This document shows, one piece after another, positions 1 to 12,000 of a stretch of 64,000 nt of DNA. Source of the DNA: Atherinomorus stipes (lineage: Eukaryota > Chordata > Actinopteri > Atheriniformes > Atherinidae); assembly GCA_023101725.1 (NCBI GenBank), contig JALJCO010007048.1, positions 124,001 through 188,000 on the forward strand, in the 5' to 3' direction. Under the pieces are notes generated by a model. It ran no database searches, was not told the origin of the DNA, and saw only the letters and a program-made list of their open reading frames with translations. A program made the position numbers and the translations under genes. How positions within the stretch are numbered: position 1 is the first letter of the stretch; every line of letters begins with the position of its first letter.

Positions 1-200
1 TAACCTGTACGGACCCCTACCAACCTGTACTGACCTGTACCAACATGTAGGACCCGTACCGACCTGTACCACGTGTACCACCCATACCAACCTATTCAGA
101 CCCCTGCTGACCTGTACCGGCCTATGCTGCCCCATGCTGATCTTAAGCGATTCTTACTGACCCATGTCAATCCATACCAACCTGTACTGACCCGCACAGT
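1..200. repeat. Degenerate ~10-bp minisatellite, cut by window start
   Basis: The first 200 bases are a loose tandem repeat built on a CCNACCTGTA-like 10-mer (ACCTGTACC, ACCTGTACTG, ACCCGTACCG and similar). Copies are diverged and the array fades into unique sequence near 200. Its true left edge is outside the window. It lies in what should be a PEMT intron. Confidence 0.75.
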
Positions 201-2704
201 ACCACAGGTAGTATGTTAAATGTGAAAGTTTATACGGAAAATAGAAAAAAAGACTGAACAAGCATGGCTCGTTTGGAAGGTGCACTCTGTAAATGAAGTG
301 ACTGATTAAAGGAATGTCACTGGGATGGTACCTTAAAGGTATTACTGTTGTACCCTCAGCAGTGGCACTTGTTTGTATTTTGTAAGATCAGCACAGTATT
401 GTACCTATGTGGCCATTTTGTGCTCTGATTTATAATATTACTGGTTTTAAATTAGGAACAAACTTTAGAGTGTAGTCCAGACCTGCCAAAGGTTCAGACC
501 TGCTGGAGGTCCAGCCCTTTGCAGACATTTCCTAAGCCAGGTGTTTTGTGAGCTCTTCTGGAAGGTTGTTGTCTAAAACAACCTTTTCATTTATTGACAC
601 AGTTTCACCTGAAAACAGATCACCTTGTATTTATTTCCAGAATTTTAATCCAACAATCTTTTCCAAGTAGTGAGGATGAGTGGAAGGTGGTGAAAGACAC
701 CATACAGTATGTTTCCTTTTCCATTCCCCCGAGTGTGAAAGACATATAATTGAAGAGATGGGCTGTGGGTGAAGATTGTGATTCGATATGCCTGATTGGC
801 TCTATATTAATCTCCTAGAGTCACTGTGACCTGGTGATTCATACTGATAGCACAGGGGTAGGGATAAAGATCGATTTTAAATCAAATTATACTTAGTAAG
901 GTGCTGGCCACTCGGCCCTGGATACAAACTAGTCTTACATCCTCCTGACTGCAGACCCACTTTTCCAGCATCATAACTACCACTCTGGAAATCAAAGTTT
1001 CCCATTTTCATAACAAAAAATAATGAAAAACTGTGACGCAGGTGAATAGAAAAATATGTTTTGCTTGGCTTTCAGATGTGAATGGGTTACCAGTCATCAG
1101 CCTGGAGGTCAGAAATTGAGGTTAGCTTGTATTGTTAAAGGCCAGTTGCAGCTGGTTTTCTGTTGAATAGCAAACAGATTTGTTTATATAATCTCTTTTT
1201 ATCACACCCTACCTGTTGCGTTTAATGTGCATACATAACTAAAAGTTACATAACTTTGGCATTTACAGGGTTTTTTTTGACCGAGAACAGGGCCAGGTCA
1301 GTTTTACCTGCTGGAGGCCTATTATTGTATTATGTATGTATGTATGTGTGTATGTGTGTGCGTATGTGTGGCTGTGTTTAAATATTTGTATGTGAGAGGC
1401 GTATGGAAAGTAATTGAATGTTCATGTTCTGTTATACTTATGTCCCAAATTGGGTCAGATTATGTTTGTGTGGGCAGAAAACTTATTACATAGCGAACCA
1501 GAGTAAGTGCTCCGGTTACAGGGAGCAGTGTCCCAGTTCACTTGCCTACAACATTTTATTGGAACACAACCACAACATACAGAACTTGTTTAACATGAAC
1601 AGTATCAGACAAGTTTGTTGGATGTATTTGCTTTATCTCAAAAGAAAAAACTTTAAAGGAAACTTGTAGTTTGTGGCTTCAGTCTTAGAGTTTGTTTTGA
1701 CTTGGAGTCAAAATTAGAAAGCAACACTACAAAACTGTATTTCTTAACTGTCCTACTGACGTTTCTGCACATGCCTGTAGCCGTCTGTTTCCTGCAGCAT
1801 CACAGGGCAGAGAAACCCGTTTTCATAACTCTTTTCCAGCCTGGAGCTGGAAAAAATGTGCAAAAATGTGCAATATGTCTGATTAATGCAGGTTATTATG
1901 ATCACACAAGTCCATTGTTTCTGAAGTCACATGTATTGAAATTCATTTATATAGTTTATTTCAGGATGATGCAAATAATGTACAAGGCAAAAACTAATTT
2001 ACTACCTGCAACTTTACAAAGATTTATTTCTATGTTTGAAGGGAAATATGATTTTAGATATGTTTTTAAATTTGTTGTGCCAAAAGCAACAAAATGTATT
2101 AAAAGGAGATGTTTCTGTTGTGGATGTAACATTTTGAGAATAATGATAATTTGAATTCATGTTTGTGTCATTCATTGTTGATTTTTAAGTGCATGATTGT
2201 TGAAACTTGTTTTCAAAGCTGCAAGTAGGAGATAAGAAAAAATGGGGAAAAAAAGATCAAAACTGGGGGAGAAATCCTTCATTGGATAAAACCTTACTTC
2301 CTTTTCTCCTTCACTCTCCTTCATTGAGTTAGGGAATTTGTTGTATATTGGCAATATCAGCTTTATGCTTCAGCCTATACCTTTTAGTCATCATGATTGT
2401 AAATGTGAAGATTGATGTATCTTTATGTATTGTTGTTTGATGACTGAATGAATTAAACAATTACTAATTAAAGAACTACTACAACATTTTGCTTAATGAC
2501 ACATCACTTGCCAGCAACTGTATATCAAGAGAGATAATACAATAGAAGAAACTCTATCATACCATGTGTCTGATTGCACAAAAACTTAAAAAAGAAACTT
2601 GAGATCATACCATCTGTACGTGCTCGGCCTGTCAACATGGCAGCAGTAACACAAACAGAGGACAACACATCATCTCATACTTAAAATATAAAAACACACA
2701 TTAA
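201..2704. other. Intronic sequence, no gene seen
   Basis: No coding exon or RNA gene is recognised. The short open frames here, including a 150-codon frame at 1702-2154, resemble no known family, have no flanking splice signals I trust, and are AT-rich. A GTAT/GTGT microsatellite lies at 1329-1370. Position upstream of an internal PEMT exon suggests intron. Confidence 0.5.
1329..1370. repeat. (GTAT)n/(GTGT)n microsatellite
   Basis: A short imperfect run of TATG and TGTG units (TATGTATGTATGTATGTGTG and onward). Confidence 0.8.
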
Positions 2705-4189
2705 GCCCCAATTTCAATTCTCAATTTTACCCCTACCCATTCCCCTTGGCCCTTGCCAGTAAAACGAGGCTATGAGGGGTAGGGCTGAAAGTCAACTCCC
2801 ATAAATTAGGGCTACCCCTTCAGTGATCGCATACGTCATCAGTGATCGCGGCGGCTTGTGTGTAAGCGGATGCGCGCAAAGCTGTTGGCGCAGATCTCGA
2901 GAAATCGAGCCATCTACAGCTGTGGGTTAACATTAACGGTGTCTTCAGACCAAGGGTAATTTGGGCGTCAAGAGCGTCAGGTTTACATGCAAAGTCAATG
3001 GCTGACGCACGTCGGGGAGGTTTTAAAAAACTCTTCGGTGTGCTTCACGCATCAGGCATGGCATGTCTAGACGCATTACACGCGTCGAGTTTTGGGATTT
3101 TGAGTGTTTGATGCGCGTTACGCGTGCCACAGGTGTCACGGGCGTCAGACGGCAGAGTTGGAAAATCTGAACTTTGGCGTCTTGACGCGGGGCGTCGACC
3201 AATCAGAGCGAGTCATGACACAGACACATTTTAGGATCTCCTCTCTCTCGAGGACAAGAAGGATAAACGTGATCTAGCGGTCCCAGTTTAAGAACCGGCG
3301 GTTTGAGACCTCCTCTGCCGATGGGATGCTGCTGAACGACAGAGAAGGATGTAAACTGTGATCTATGTCTGGTCCCCAGTTTCGGTGAGTGGTGAAAGTC
3401 ATCACACTGATGACCTGCTGTGCCCCGATGGGATTCCCCAGCTTATTCATATAAAGCCTCTTCTGCATCTGCCATGGTGCAGACAGACCAGTGACAGGGA
3501 AAAGAAAAAGGAGGGGCACGTCGAGCGTGCCTTGGCTGGACATCCCTCGCCGCATGTCAGCGGCGTCAAGACGCTGGAAATCGAGCGTCTGACTTTGGGC
3601 GTCAGGCGCGATTTTGACGCCCAAATCGCGCTTGGTCTGAACACACCGTAATAGGCAAGTTTGATTTGTGCATGACAGTCCTGCTTGTGTTATATCCCAT
3701 GAAGGACCTCCATGTAAATGAAGACAAGCAGAGATGTTGCCGAAGCTTTTCTTGATCATCTATCACTGTAAATTATCAGGACTGCCTACAGAGCACGGCT
3801 GGTTTTCAGCCTGGTAGCATTTATGTAACTGAAGCGTCAATGTAGTACTAGCAATTTTTTTCATGTGCATTTTACAAAGAAAACAACCGTTGAACATTTA
3901 AACAGTGTTAAACTAGACAATATAATGGTTTTCCTACTTTTTAAACTTTATCTGTGGGGAAAATATATACATTTGTGGATTTTTTTTTACTCAATAGCAG
4001 CCATCTTGCTGGCGATTGTCATACCCTGCTGTTGTAAGTGTACATCAGAAAACCCTTTATTTGAAGGGGTATATACCCTTACTTCTTAACCCTACCCCTC
4101 TGTCCTCACAGAACTGGGACACCCCTACCCCTACATGTGAATGCGCAAAACGGAGGGGCAGGGCTAAGGGGGAGAAGTCAGATTGGGCC
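2705..4189. mobile_element. Outer non-autonomous DNA element hosting a Harbinger-like insertion
   Basis: The left edge (GCCCCAATTTCAATTCTC, then ACCCCTACCC and CCCTTGCC) and the inverted right edge (GGCCCAATCTGACTTCTCCC, then a CCTACCCC/GGGTAGGGG-rich tract) form diverged terminal inverted repeats about 50-150 bp long. The interior is interrupted by the 712-bp TAA-flanked element at 2937-3648. I cannot define a clean target duplication, so superfamily is not assigned. Both flanks carry an ACATTAA-like string, which may be chance. No transposase is visible. Confidence 0.5.
2937..3648. mobile_element. PIF/Harbinger-type MITE with TAA target duplication
   Basis: The ends are CGGTGTCTTCAGACCAAG on the left and, inverted, CGGTGTGTTCAGACCAAG on the right. 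Similarity continues through TTTGGGCGTCAA. The element is flanked by TAA at 2934-2936 and 3649-3651, matching the 3-bp TWA duplication of PIF/Harbinger elements. The subterminal parts are full of GCGTC/GACGC motifs in both orientations. Open frames on both strands (for example 3274-3759 minus) run past the element ends and match nothing I know, so it is probably non-autonomous. It sits inside the larger element 2705-4189. Confidence 0.8.
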
Positions 4190-5756
4190 AAACATTAAAA
4201 TGATATTAAAACACAGAACATTTACCAGGTCAAAATATTTGTCAGGTTTTAAACTGAGGGAGGACAACAATTGCTGAAGGTCATCTGATCAGCTAGGCAG
4301 CCTACCTCCCTGCTCTCCGTGGGAATGCCAGCTAAACCTCTCTCCTAGCGTTGCTAGCTGAAGAGAAGAAAAATGAATGGGTTAATAGGAAGATGAGTTG
4401 TCTTACGTAATGGGACAGCTTATGTCACTAGTACTTGGAAGTGTATGGCTATATTAGGTTGTCTCAATGTCTAATGCACAAGTGTTAATGTAAAATATGA
4501 ATGTCTTAGTTGTTGTAAATAACCTGTTTGTGTTAAATATATAAACAAATACATAAATAAAACGTTGTAACCTTAAAAAGATAACTGTACAGGCCCCCCA
4601 GAAAAGGAACCATTTTGTGGTATAACACACATGTAGTTGACAAATTTGGTTGTACTTATCTCCCAAACAACAAGTGGCAGCATGGACAGATTGACAACTT
4701 GGCTGAGTGAAAAAAACGAAACTGTAAAAAGATTCATTCGACCCATTTATGTTCTCTCGTTCAAAGGATCAGATGAACTAGGTTTGTGGTGCCAGAAGCT
4801 AATTTAATAAACCCAGCTTATCCCAACTCCACTTGTTAAACTGTAGAAGATCCACTGGGAACAAAGACAAGTATTGACCATGTTTCTTCTTTATAAATGG
4901 AATCAGCTGATCAGGTCGGACTTTAAAGTTGACCCCTGTTTTTCTCTCAGCTTTTTCAGGATTGAGATCCAATTAAATTATTGTTATGAAATCAAACATT
5001 GTATAACAAAATTACGGATGCAGTTCCTTTATGCAACAAAAAGTTATGTATGACATAAAAAAGATTATCAAGTCAAAAAAATGAAACTGCTCTGATGGTG
5101 AAGAGTTGAAAAGGATGCTAGTTTCAAAGCCTCAGAGTCAAAGTACTCTGGAGAATCTGGAGAATTCTGGGGCCACAGAAAAGTGAATCAAACAAAGGTG
5201 CATTTCATAGTGCTGGTGTTCAGATTAGACAGTTATTTCTCAGCATTTTCTCAAGCCAAGAAAGTCAACGTTGTTTGGAATTATGCTCAATGCGTCCTGC
5301 CACTGCTCCAAATTATGAAAATCCCAAAATACTGATGAGACATGAACAGTGAGTGAAAAAGCCTGGAAAAGTACAAACACAAATCTCTGCTCAATCAATA
5401 CCTTTCAGTTCGCTATCAAACAACAAATCCAACAAAGCCCCTGGTGGACTCGGGTGATCAGTGGTGGAATATTCTGTGCAACCTCCATGCACTCAATGAG
5501 GTGAAGCACGATCTTCCATTAAGAAAAGAGTCCATCCATCTATTTTTATACCTGCTGAATCCAAGTGAGGGTCAGGGGTTGGCTGAAGGCTATCTGAGCT
5601 GAATGCAGCGTAACATTCACCAAAGTTTGCTTTATTTTATTCCTTTTTTTAGGTTAGAGTTTGCTCAGATGATAACAGAGAAATCGCCTCAAAGCAAGCA
5701 GAACATTTTTTTAAATTTGAGATGAGTCCCCCTCAAATTAAAAAAAAAAAGATAGC
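4190..5756. other. Intronic sequence, no gene seen
   Basis: No exon, RNA gene or clear repeat structure is recognised. Composition is AT-rich and similar to the rest of the intron. Confidence 0.5.
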
Positions 5757-5965
5757 ATGTGTTTGCTTTTTAGAACAATGCTTTTGCTTTTTAGAACCGT
5801 GCATTCGCTTCTACAACCATTATTTTCTTTTTAGAACCATTTATTTGTTTTTAAGATTCATGTGTTTGCTTTTAAGAGCCATGTGTTTGGTTTATAGAAC
5901 CATGCGATTGCATTTTAGAACCATACATTTGATTTTTAGAACCATGTGTTTTGTTTGTTGCATTG
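5757..5965. repeat. Diverged ~23-bp minisatellite
   Basis: About nine imperfect copies of a unit containing TTTTTAGAACCATGTGTTTG run through this stretch, with variable spacing. The open frame across it (5722-6045, a run of FLEPC/FRTMC-like blocks) is simply a translation of the repeat. Confidence 0.7.
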
Positions 5966-7372
5966 TGGCCTGCCGCCTGCACCACCTGCCCCTCTCCTCC
6001 TTTTTCCAAACTATTGGTGACAGTGATTTTCACAGCAGGAGCTGAGGTGTGGCCTTCACAGAAAATGGAGCGCTCATACTGAAACTTGACATGGAAACAA
6101 GCAGAAATTAAACTTTTCTTTTGCTCTCGTGCGCTGGTTTGCAGTTAAACATATAGGCTACATTTTACACATAAATAGGTTTTCTTTTTCTTTTTTCCTC
6201 ACATGCAAGCGCCCAGGATCTGCCCTGGGCCCTTGCCAACTTTACTGCATAAATTGGTCACAAGAGCTTTTGCTAGACTACGTCATATTTGGTCGCTTTC
6301 TGTTTGCATCGCTTCCATGTTTCTCTGATTGGCTCTCTCTGGTTCACTTTGTTCCTATCAGTCCCGTCTCTCGTATCGAATTGGAAATCGGCCTCTAGCT
6401 GAGGGTGGCTTGTATATGGCAATAGTTCAGCTGGCTTGTCAGGCTACAGATTTTCAGCTTTTCAAGCATAACGAGTCAAAAATTTGAGGGTCAGACTTGC
6501 AGGTGATCATGGAGGCAGATCTGGTTCTGACTCAGAGGAATGAATGTAAAATCCCTCCACAGTGACTCCTTAGCTTTATGTTGCACTGAATACTGAGCAC
6601 TATCGCTGAGACACTCCGCCCATCTGCACCTTTTCAGCTCTGCTGTGCTTAAAAATCATGCCAGGAGCCAATTTAATGGGTCTCATCCATGTCTAACAAT
6701 TTGTGATTCTTGTTTGTGGAGGGAGTTTTCATTGTGAGACTGCATCCACACTCAGTTAAAAACAACTATCTACATTCCACACTCTCCTTTCCAAGAAACA
6801 GCTCAGAGGTGAAGTTGTCAGGAGCTTGCCTAGTAACACTTCTTTCTGAAATATTTGTCACCTGTCACCATGGGAACGCACAACCAGAGGCTTAAATTTT
6901 CTTCAGTTTAAAGAAATGTGTTTAAAAGTTTCTATCATCAAAACTTCTAGGTCCTTACAGAAACGTGAGATTTCAAGCAGTTTTCTGATGATGATGCGAC
7001 TGCAGAGTTTTCCCATGAGGTCATAATCATTGTTGACATCAGTTACGGCCAGATGAGGCGCAGCCGCCAGACACGGCGCCATTCACAGGACTGTGCTGAG
7101 CCAAAGTCCTGTTCCCTGGCAAAACATCTACTCTGACTTCAGCGTCCTGTCCGTTTGTCCACAACTTGTGAAAATGATCATCTCCTTACAAGCAGGTCTG
7201 AAATCTGTCTGGTTAGACCTCAACACAAGGCATCAATGTTGCAGAAACCATGGCAACAAAGGCGACACTGAGTTCCAGTTTACTGGGCGTTGGATCAGGT
7301 GTTGCTCACCCCTCTAAAAGACAGGGAAAGCTCTGCATTAATCCCATCTGTGTGTTACTGTCAATGTTTCAG
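5966..7372. other. PEMT intron upstream of the first visible exon
   Basis: No further coding sequence was found. I looked for the preceding PEMT exon (the Gly-rich segment ending one base into the Gly codon of the GDYFG motif) and did not see it, so it should lie before the window. The 3' end of this stretch carries a pyrimidine-containing tract and the AG acceptor at 7371-7372. Confidence 0.55.
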
Positions 7373-7484
7373 GTGACTACTTTGGCATCTTGATGAATGA
7401 GAAGGTGACAGGTTTCCCCTTCAGCGTGATGGAGAACCCGATGTACTGGGGCAGCACCGCCAACTACCTCGGCCTGGCTCTCAT
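7373..7484 (+). CDS. pemt: PEMT internal coding exon (GDYFG to NYLGLAL)
   Basis: This exon encodes part of phosphatidylethanolamine N-methyltransferase, the ER-membrane enzyme that converts phosphatidylethanolamine to phosphatidylcholine by three S-adenosylmethionine-dependent methylations. The translation reads [18 protein letters not shown], then [18 protein letters not shown]. This matches the conserved vertebrate PEMT segment with its [13 protein letters not shown] motif. The acceptor AG is at 7371-7372 and the donor GTAAGT starts at 7485. The exon enters with two bases of a Gly codon and leaves with AT, completed by the T at 33166 to give Ile, so the phase matches the next exon. There is no stop in frame and codon choice is GC-richer than the surroundings. 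The preceding exons are outside the window. Identification rests on remembered family sequence, but the length and conservation make it secure. Confidence 0.93.
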
Positions 7485-8323
7485 GTAAGTCAGTGTGTGG
7501 GCGAATGTTTGGAGAAGTCGGTGCTCATGTTCATGAATGTGGCTCAAAAAGGGAAAAAAGATTGTAGTTTCAAATTTTTGCATCTGGAGAGACATGTCAG
7601 AGTGTTTTCATCAAGTTGTAAGAGTTTTGTCATTGATCCCTCCCTGGGGAGTTGAGTAAAGATCCTGGACCATGTGGGCTTTCCAGCTGGTCAACACAAT
7701 CTTCACACCAACTGCAGGTGACGAGTTAAAACATCAAGATGAAAAATGTTCTCTCTAAGTTGCAAATCACCCCTGAAAAAAGTGAGGAGATGCTCCTGTT
7801 TCCATGACAACCACTGTAATGTCAGTGTGCTTGGTTGCTAGGCAAGCTCCCCCTGTGAGCCCCTGTCTCCCTCTCCCAAAGCTGCGTCGGTCCTACCTCT
7901 TCTTATTCTCTCTTGTTTCATTCTGTACGCTGAGCTCTGAATGAGTGAACCAGTGATTACCGCCTCCTCTCACCTCCACACTCCCTCCCCTCTTCATTGT
8001 TCAGACAGTTGAGGAGCAGCAGCAGCCTCGACCTGCTCCACCATCATCGCTGTTGTCCCTTTTTGCTCTTGTTTCCAGAGGGAATAATGGAATAAAAGCC
8101 TCTATGCAGGCCTCAGCCTTAACCTCTCAACACTGCTGGAGTACCACCTATGTGATGGTGGCTTCGTAAAACATTTGAGGAAACTGGACAAGGGGCGGAC
8201 AAGTAAATAAAATTAAAAAAAAAATTTTACTCCATGAAGTGAAATCATAATAAGAATTATTCTAATATGATAACACAGTGTGGGACAATAATATAATAAA
8301 AAGTACAATGAAAAGCGTCTGGC
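7485..8323. other. Start of the 25.7-kb PEMT intron, nothing further seen
   Basis: It begins with the GTAAGT donor. No RNA gene or repeat structure is recognised before the TTAA element at 8328. Confidence 0.55.
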
Positions 8324-8327
8324 TTAA

Positions 8328-8783
8328 AGACCCACAACTTAACTTCTCAACTTTAAAAATCTGCGTTTCTGACTCATTTTGATGGTACAGCCACATTCAT
8401 TATGCACATTTCTGGAGCTGTCACTGCCCAGTGGCGTCCCGAAGCTGAGAAACCGCACAATGCAAATTTTTCCATCTGGGACACGGCGTGATATTGCAGC
8501 TGAGTATTGGCTGCACACCGCATCACATGCTAGCAAATGGATATAAACTCACTGGGTGTGTTAAGCGGCATCATAGCGGATTTGGCAAAGAAATGCAAAA
8601 GAACATTATCAGAGAAACAGACGAAAAGAAAGAAGAGGAAGGTACAGAACAAGAGTCAAGATAAGACTGCCTTTGACTGGCTGACGTGAGCTCACAGTAC
8701 AGGTACAGTGAAGATGGATGCCAGTTTAGCCGTCGATAGGGGGCGCGTCACTGAAAGAATTGCAAAAGTTCTGCAGTGCGTCT
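8328..8783. mobile_element. TTAA-target MITE-like element, family A copy 1
   Basis: The element is flanked by TTAA at 8324-8327 and 8784-8787 and begins AGACCCAC and ends GTGCGTCT, giving short terminal inverted repeats. Nearly the whole length aligns by eye with the element at 26480-26922: shared strings include TGCGTTTCTGACTC, TTTTGATGG, GGATTTGGCAAAGAAA, ACAAGAGTCAAGAT and TTTAGCCGTCGA. The TTAA duplication points to piggyBac or Kolobok. The AG...CT termini differ from typical piggyBac CCC ends. It carries a short lysine-rich frame fragment around GGATTTGGCAAAGAAA but no transposase. Confidence 0.78.
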
Positions 8784-9028
8784 TTAAAAAAAACATGCCC
8801 AGAGTAGATTAACAGTATCTAAAACTGATGTTCAGGACGAAAATTCCAGCAGGACCAGCACCAGAACACGAGGGATGCATCTGGACTTGCAGCTGATTCA
8901 TTGATGGTTCATTAAATCTGCATTAGAAATGATCTGCCTGGAAAAGTAGCTGTCAAAACATTGACTTCAAGGTCCTCAGAATATTGTTGTTTTTTGGGGG
9001 GTTTTTTGGAATGAAAATGAATAAAAAC

Positions 9029-12000
9029 GGTGCAGAACGGTGCAAATGAAACCACTACAGTCTGGATGAAAACCAGTGCAGTCTGGATGCAACTGGTGCA
9101 ACCTGGATGAAACCGGTGCAGTCTGGATGAAACCGTTACAGTCTGGATGCAACTGGTGCAGTCTGGATGAATCCGGTGCAGTGGATGAAACTGGTGCAGT
9201 CTGGATTAAACCAGTGCAGTCTGGATGAAAGTGGTGCAGTCTGGATGAAAGTGGTGCAGTCTGGATGCAACTGGTGCAGTCTGGATGAAACAGGTGCAGT
9301 CTGGATGAAACCAGTGCAGCATGGATGAAACCAGTGCAGTCTGGATGAAACCAGTGTAGTGTGGATGAAACCAGTGCAGCATGGATGAAACCAGTGCAGT
9401 CTGGATGAAACCAGTGCAGTCTGGATGAAACCAGTGCAGCATGGATGAAACCAGTGCAGTCTTGATGAAACCAGTGCAGTCTGGATGAAACAGGTGCAGT
9501 CTGGATGAAACCAGTGCAGTCTGGATGAAACCAGTGCAGCATGGATGAAACCAGTGCAGTCTTGATGAAACCAGTGCAGTCTGGATGAAACAGGTGCAGT
9601 CTGGATGAAACCAGTGCAGCATGGATGAAACCAGTGCAGTCTGGATGAAACAGGTGCAGTCTGGATGAAACCAGTGCAGTCTGGATGAAACCAGTGCAGT
9701 CTGGATGAAACTAATGCAGCATGGATGAAACCAGTGCAGTCTGAATGAAACCAGTGCAGCATGGATGAAACCAGTGCAGTCTGGATGAAACTGGTGCAGT
9801 CTGAATGAAACCGTGCAGCATGGATGAAACCAGTGCAGTCTAGATGAAACTAGAGCAGCATGGATGAAACCAGTGCAGCATGGATGAAACTGGTGCAGTC
9901 TGAATGAAACCAGTGCAGTCTGAATGAAACCAGTGCAGCATGGATGAAACCAGTGCAGTCTGGATGAAACTGGTGCAGTCTGGATGAAACTGGTGCAGTC
10001 TGGATGAAACTGGTGCAGTCTGAATGAAACCAGTGCAGTCTGGATGAAACCAGTGCAGCATGGATGAAACCAGTGCAGTCTGGATGAAACCAGTGCAGTC
10101 TGGATTAAACCAGTGCAGCATGGATGAAACCAGTGCAGTCTGGATAAAACAGGTGCAGTCTGGATTAAACCAGTGCAGCATGGATGAAACCAGTGCAGTC
10201 TGGATGAAACAGGTGCAGTCTGGGTGAAACTGGTGCAGTCTGGATGAAACCAGTGCAGTCTGGATTAAACCAGTGCAGCATGGATGAAACTGGTGCAGTC
10301 TGGATGAAACCAGTGCAGCATGGATGAAACCAGTGCAGTCTGAATGAAACCAGTGCAGCATGGATGAAACCAGTGCAGCATGGATGAAACCAGTGCAGCA
10401 TGGATGAAACCAGTGCAGTCTGAATGAAACCAGTGCAGCATGGATGAAACCAGTGCAGTCTGGATGAATCTGGTGCAGTCTGAATGAAACCAGTGCAGCA
10501 TGGATGAAACCAGTGCAGTCTGAATTAAACCAGTGCAGTCTGGATGAATCTGGTGCAGTCTGAATGAAACCAGTGCAGCATGGATGAAACCAGTGCAGTC
10601 TAAATGAAACCAGTGCAGCATGGATGAAACCAGTGCAATCTGGATGAAACTAGTGCAGCATGGATGAAACCAGTGCAGCATGGATGAAACTGGTGCAGTC
10701 TGAATAAAACCAGTGCAGTCTGAATGAAACCAGTGCAGCATGGATGAAACCAGTGCAGTCTGTATGAAACTGGTGCAGTCTGAATGAAACCAGTGCAGCA
10801 TGGATGAAACCAGTGCAGTCTGAATGAAACCAGTGCAGCATGGATGAAACCAGTGCAGTCTAGACGAAACCGACGCAGTCTGGATGAAACTGGTGCAGCA
10901 TGGATGAAACCAGTGCAGTCTGAATTAAACCAGTGCAGTCTGAATTAAACCAGTGCAGCATGGATGAAACTGGTGCAGTCTGGATGAAACTGGTGCAGTC
11001 TGAATGAAACCAGTGCAGCATGGATGAAACCAGTGCAGTCTGGATGAAACTAGTGCAGCATGGATGAAACCAGTGCAGCATGGATGAAACTGGTGCAGTC
11101 TGAATGAAACCAGTGCAGTCTGAATGAAACCAGTGCAGCATGGATGAAACCAGTGCAGTCTGGATGAAACTGGTGCAGTCTGGATGAAACCAGTGCAGCA
11201 TGGATGAAACCAGTGCAGTTTAGACGAAACCGACGCAGTCTGGATGAAACTGGTGCAGCAATGATGAAAGCAGTGCAGTCTGGATGAAACTAGTGCAGCA
11301 TGGATGAAACTGGTGCAGTCTGAATGAAACCAGTGCAGTCTGAATGAAACCAGTGCAGCATGGATGAAACCAGTGCAGCATGGATGAAACTGGTGCAGTC
11401 TGGATGAAACCAGTGCAGCATGGATGAAACCAGTGCAGCATGGATGAAACCAGTGCAGTCTGGATGAAACCAGTGCAGTCTGGATGAAACCAGTGCAGTC
11501 TGGATGAAACTGGTGCAGTCTGAATGAAACCAGTGCAGCATGGATGAAACCAGTGTAGTGTGGATGAAACCAGTGCAGCATGGATGAAACCAGTGCAGCA
11601 TGGATGAAACTGGTGCAGTCTGAATGAAGCCAGTGCAGCATGGATGAAACCAGTGCAGTCTGCATGAAACTGGTGCAGTCTGGATGAAACTGGTGCAGTC
11701 TGAATGAAATCAGTGCAGCATGGATGAAACCAGTGCAGTCTGAATGAAACCAGTGCAGCATGGATGAAACCAGTGCAGTCTGGATGAAAGTGGTGCAGTC
11801 TGGGTGAAAGTGGTGCAGTCTGGATGCAACTGGTGCAACCTGGATGAAACCGGTGCAGTCTGGATGAAACCGGTGCAGTCTGGATGAAACCGTTACAGTC
11901 TGGATACAACTGGTGCAGTCTGGATGAATCCGGTGCAGTGGATGAAACTGGTGCAGTCTGGATTAAACCAGTGCAGTCTGGATGAAAGTGCTGCAGTCTG

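Noticed and set aside
1702..2154. 150-codon plus-strand frame as a possible gene
   Set aside because: AT-rich, no recognisable domain, no convincing splice or start context, and it lies in a presumed intron.
3274..3759. 161-codon minus frame as a Harbinger transposase
   Set aside because: It extends beyond the element's right end at 3648 and shows no DDE motifs.
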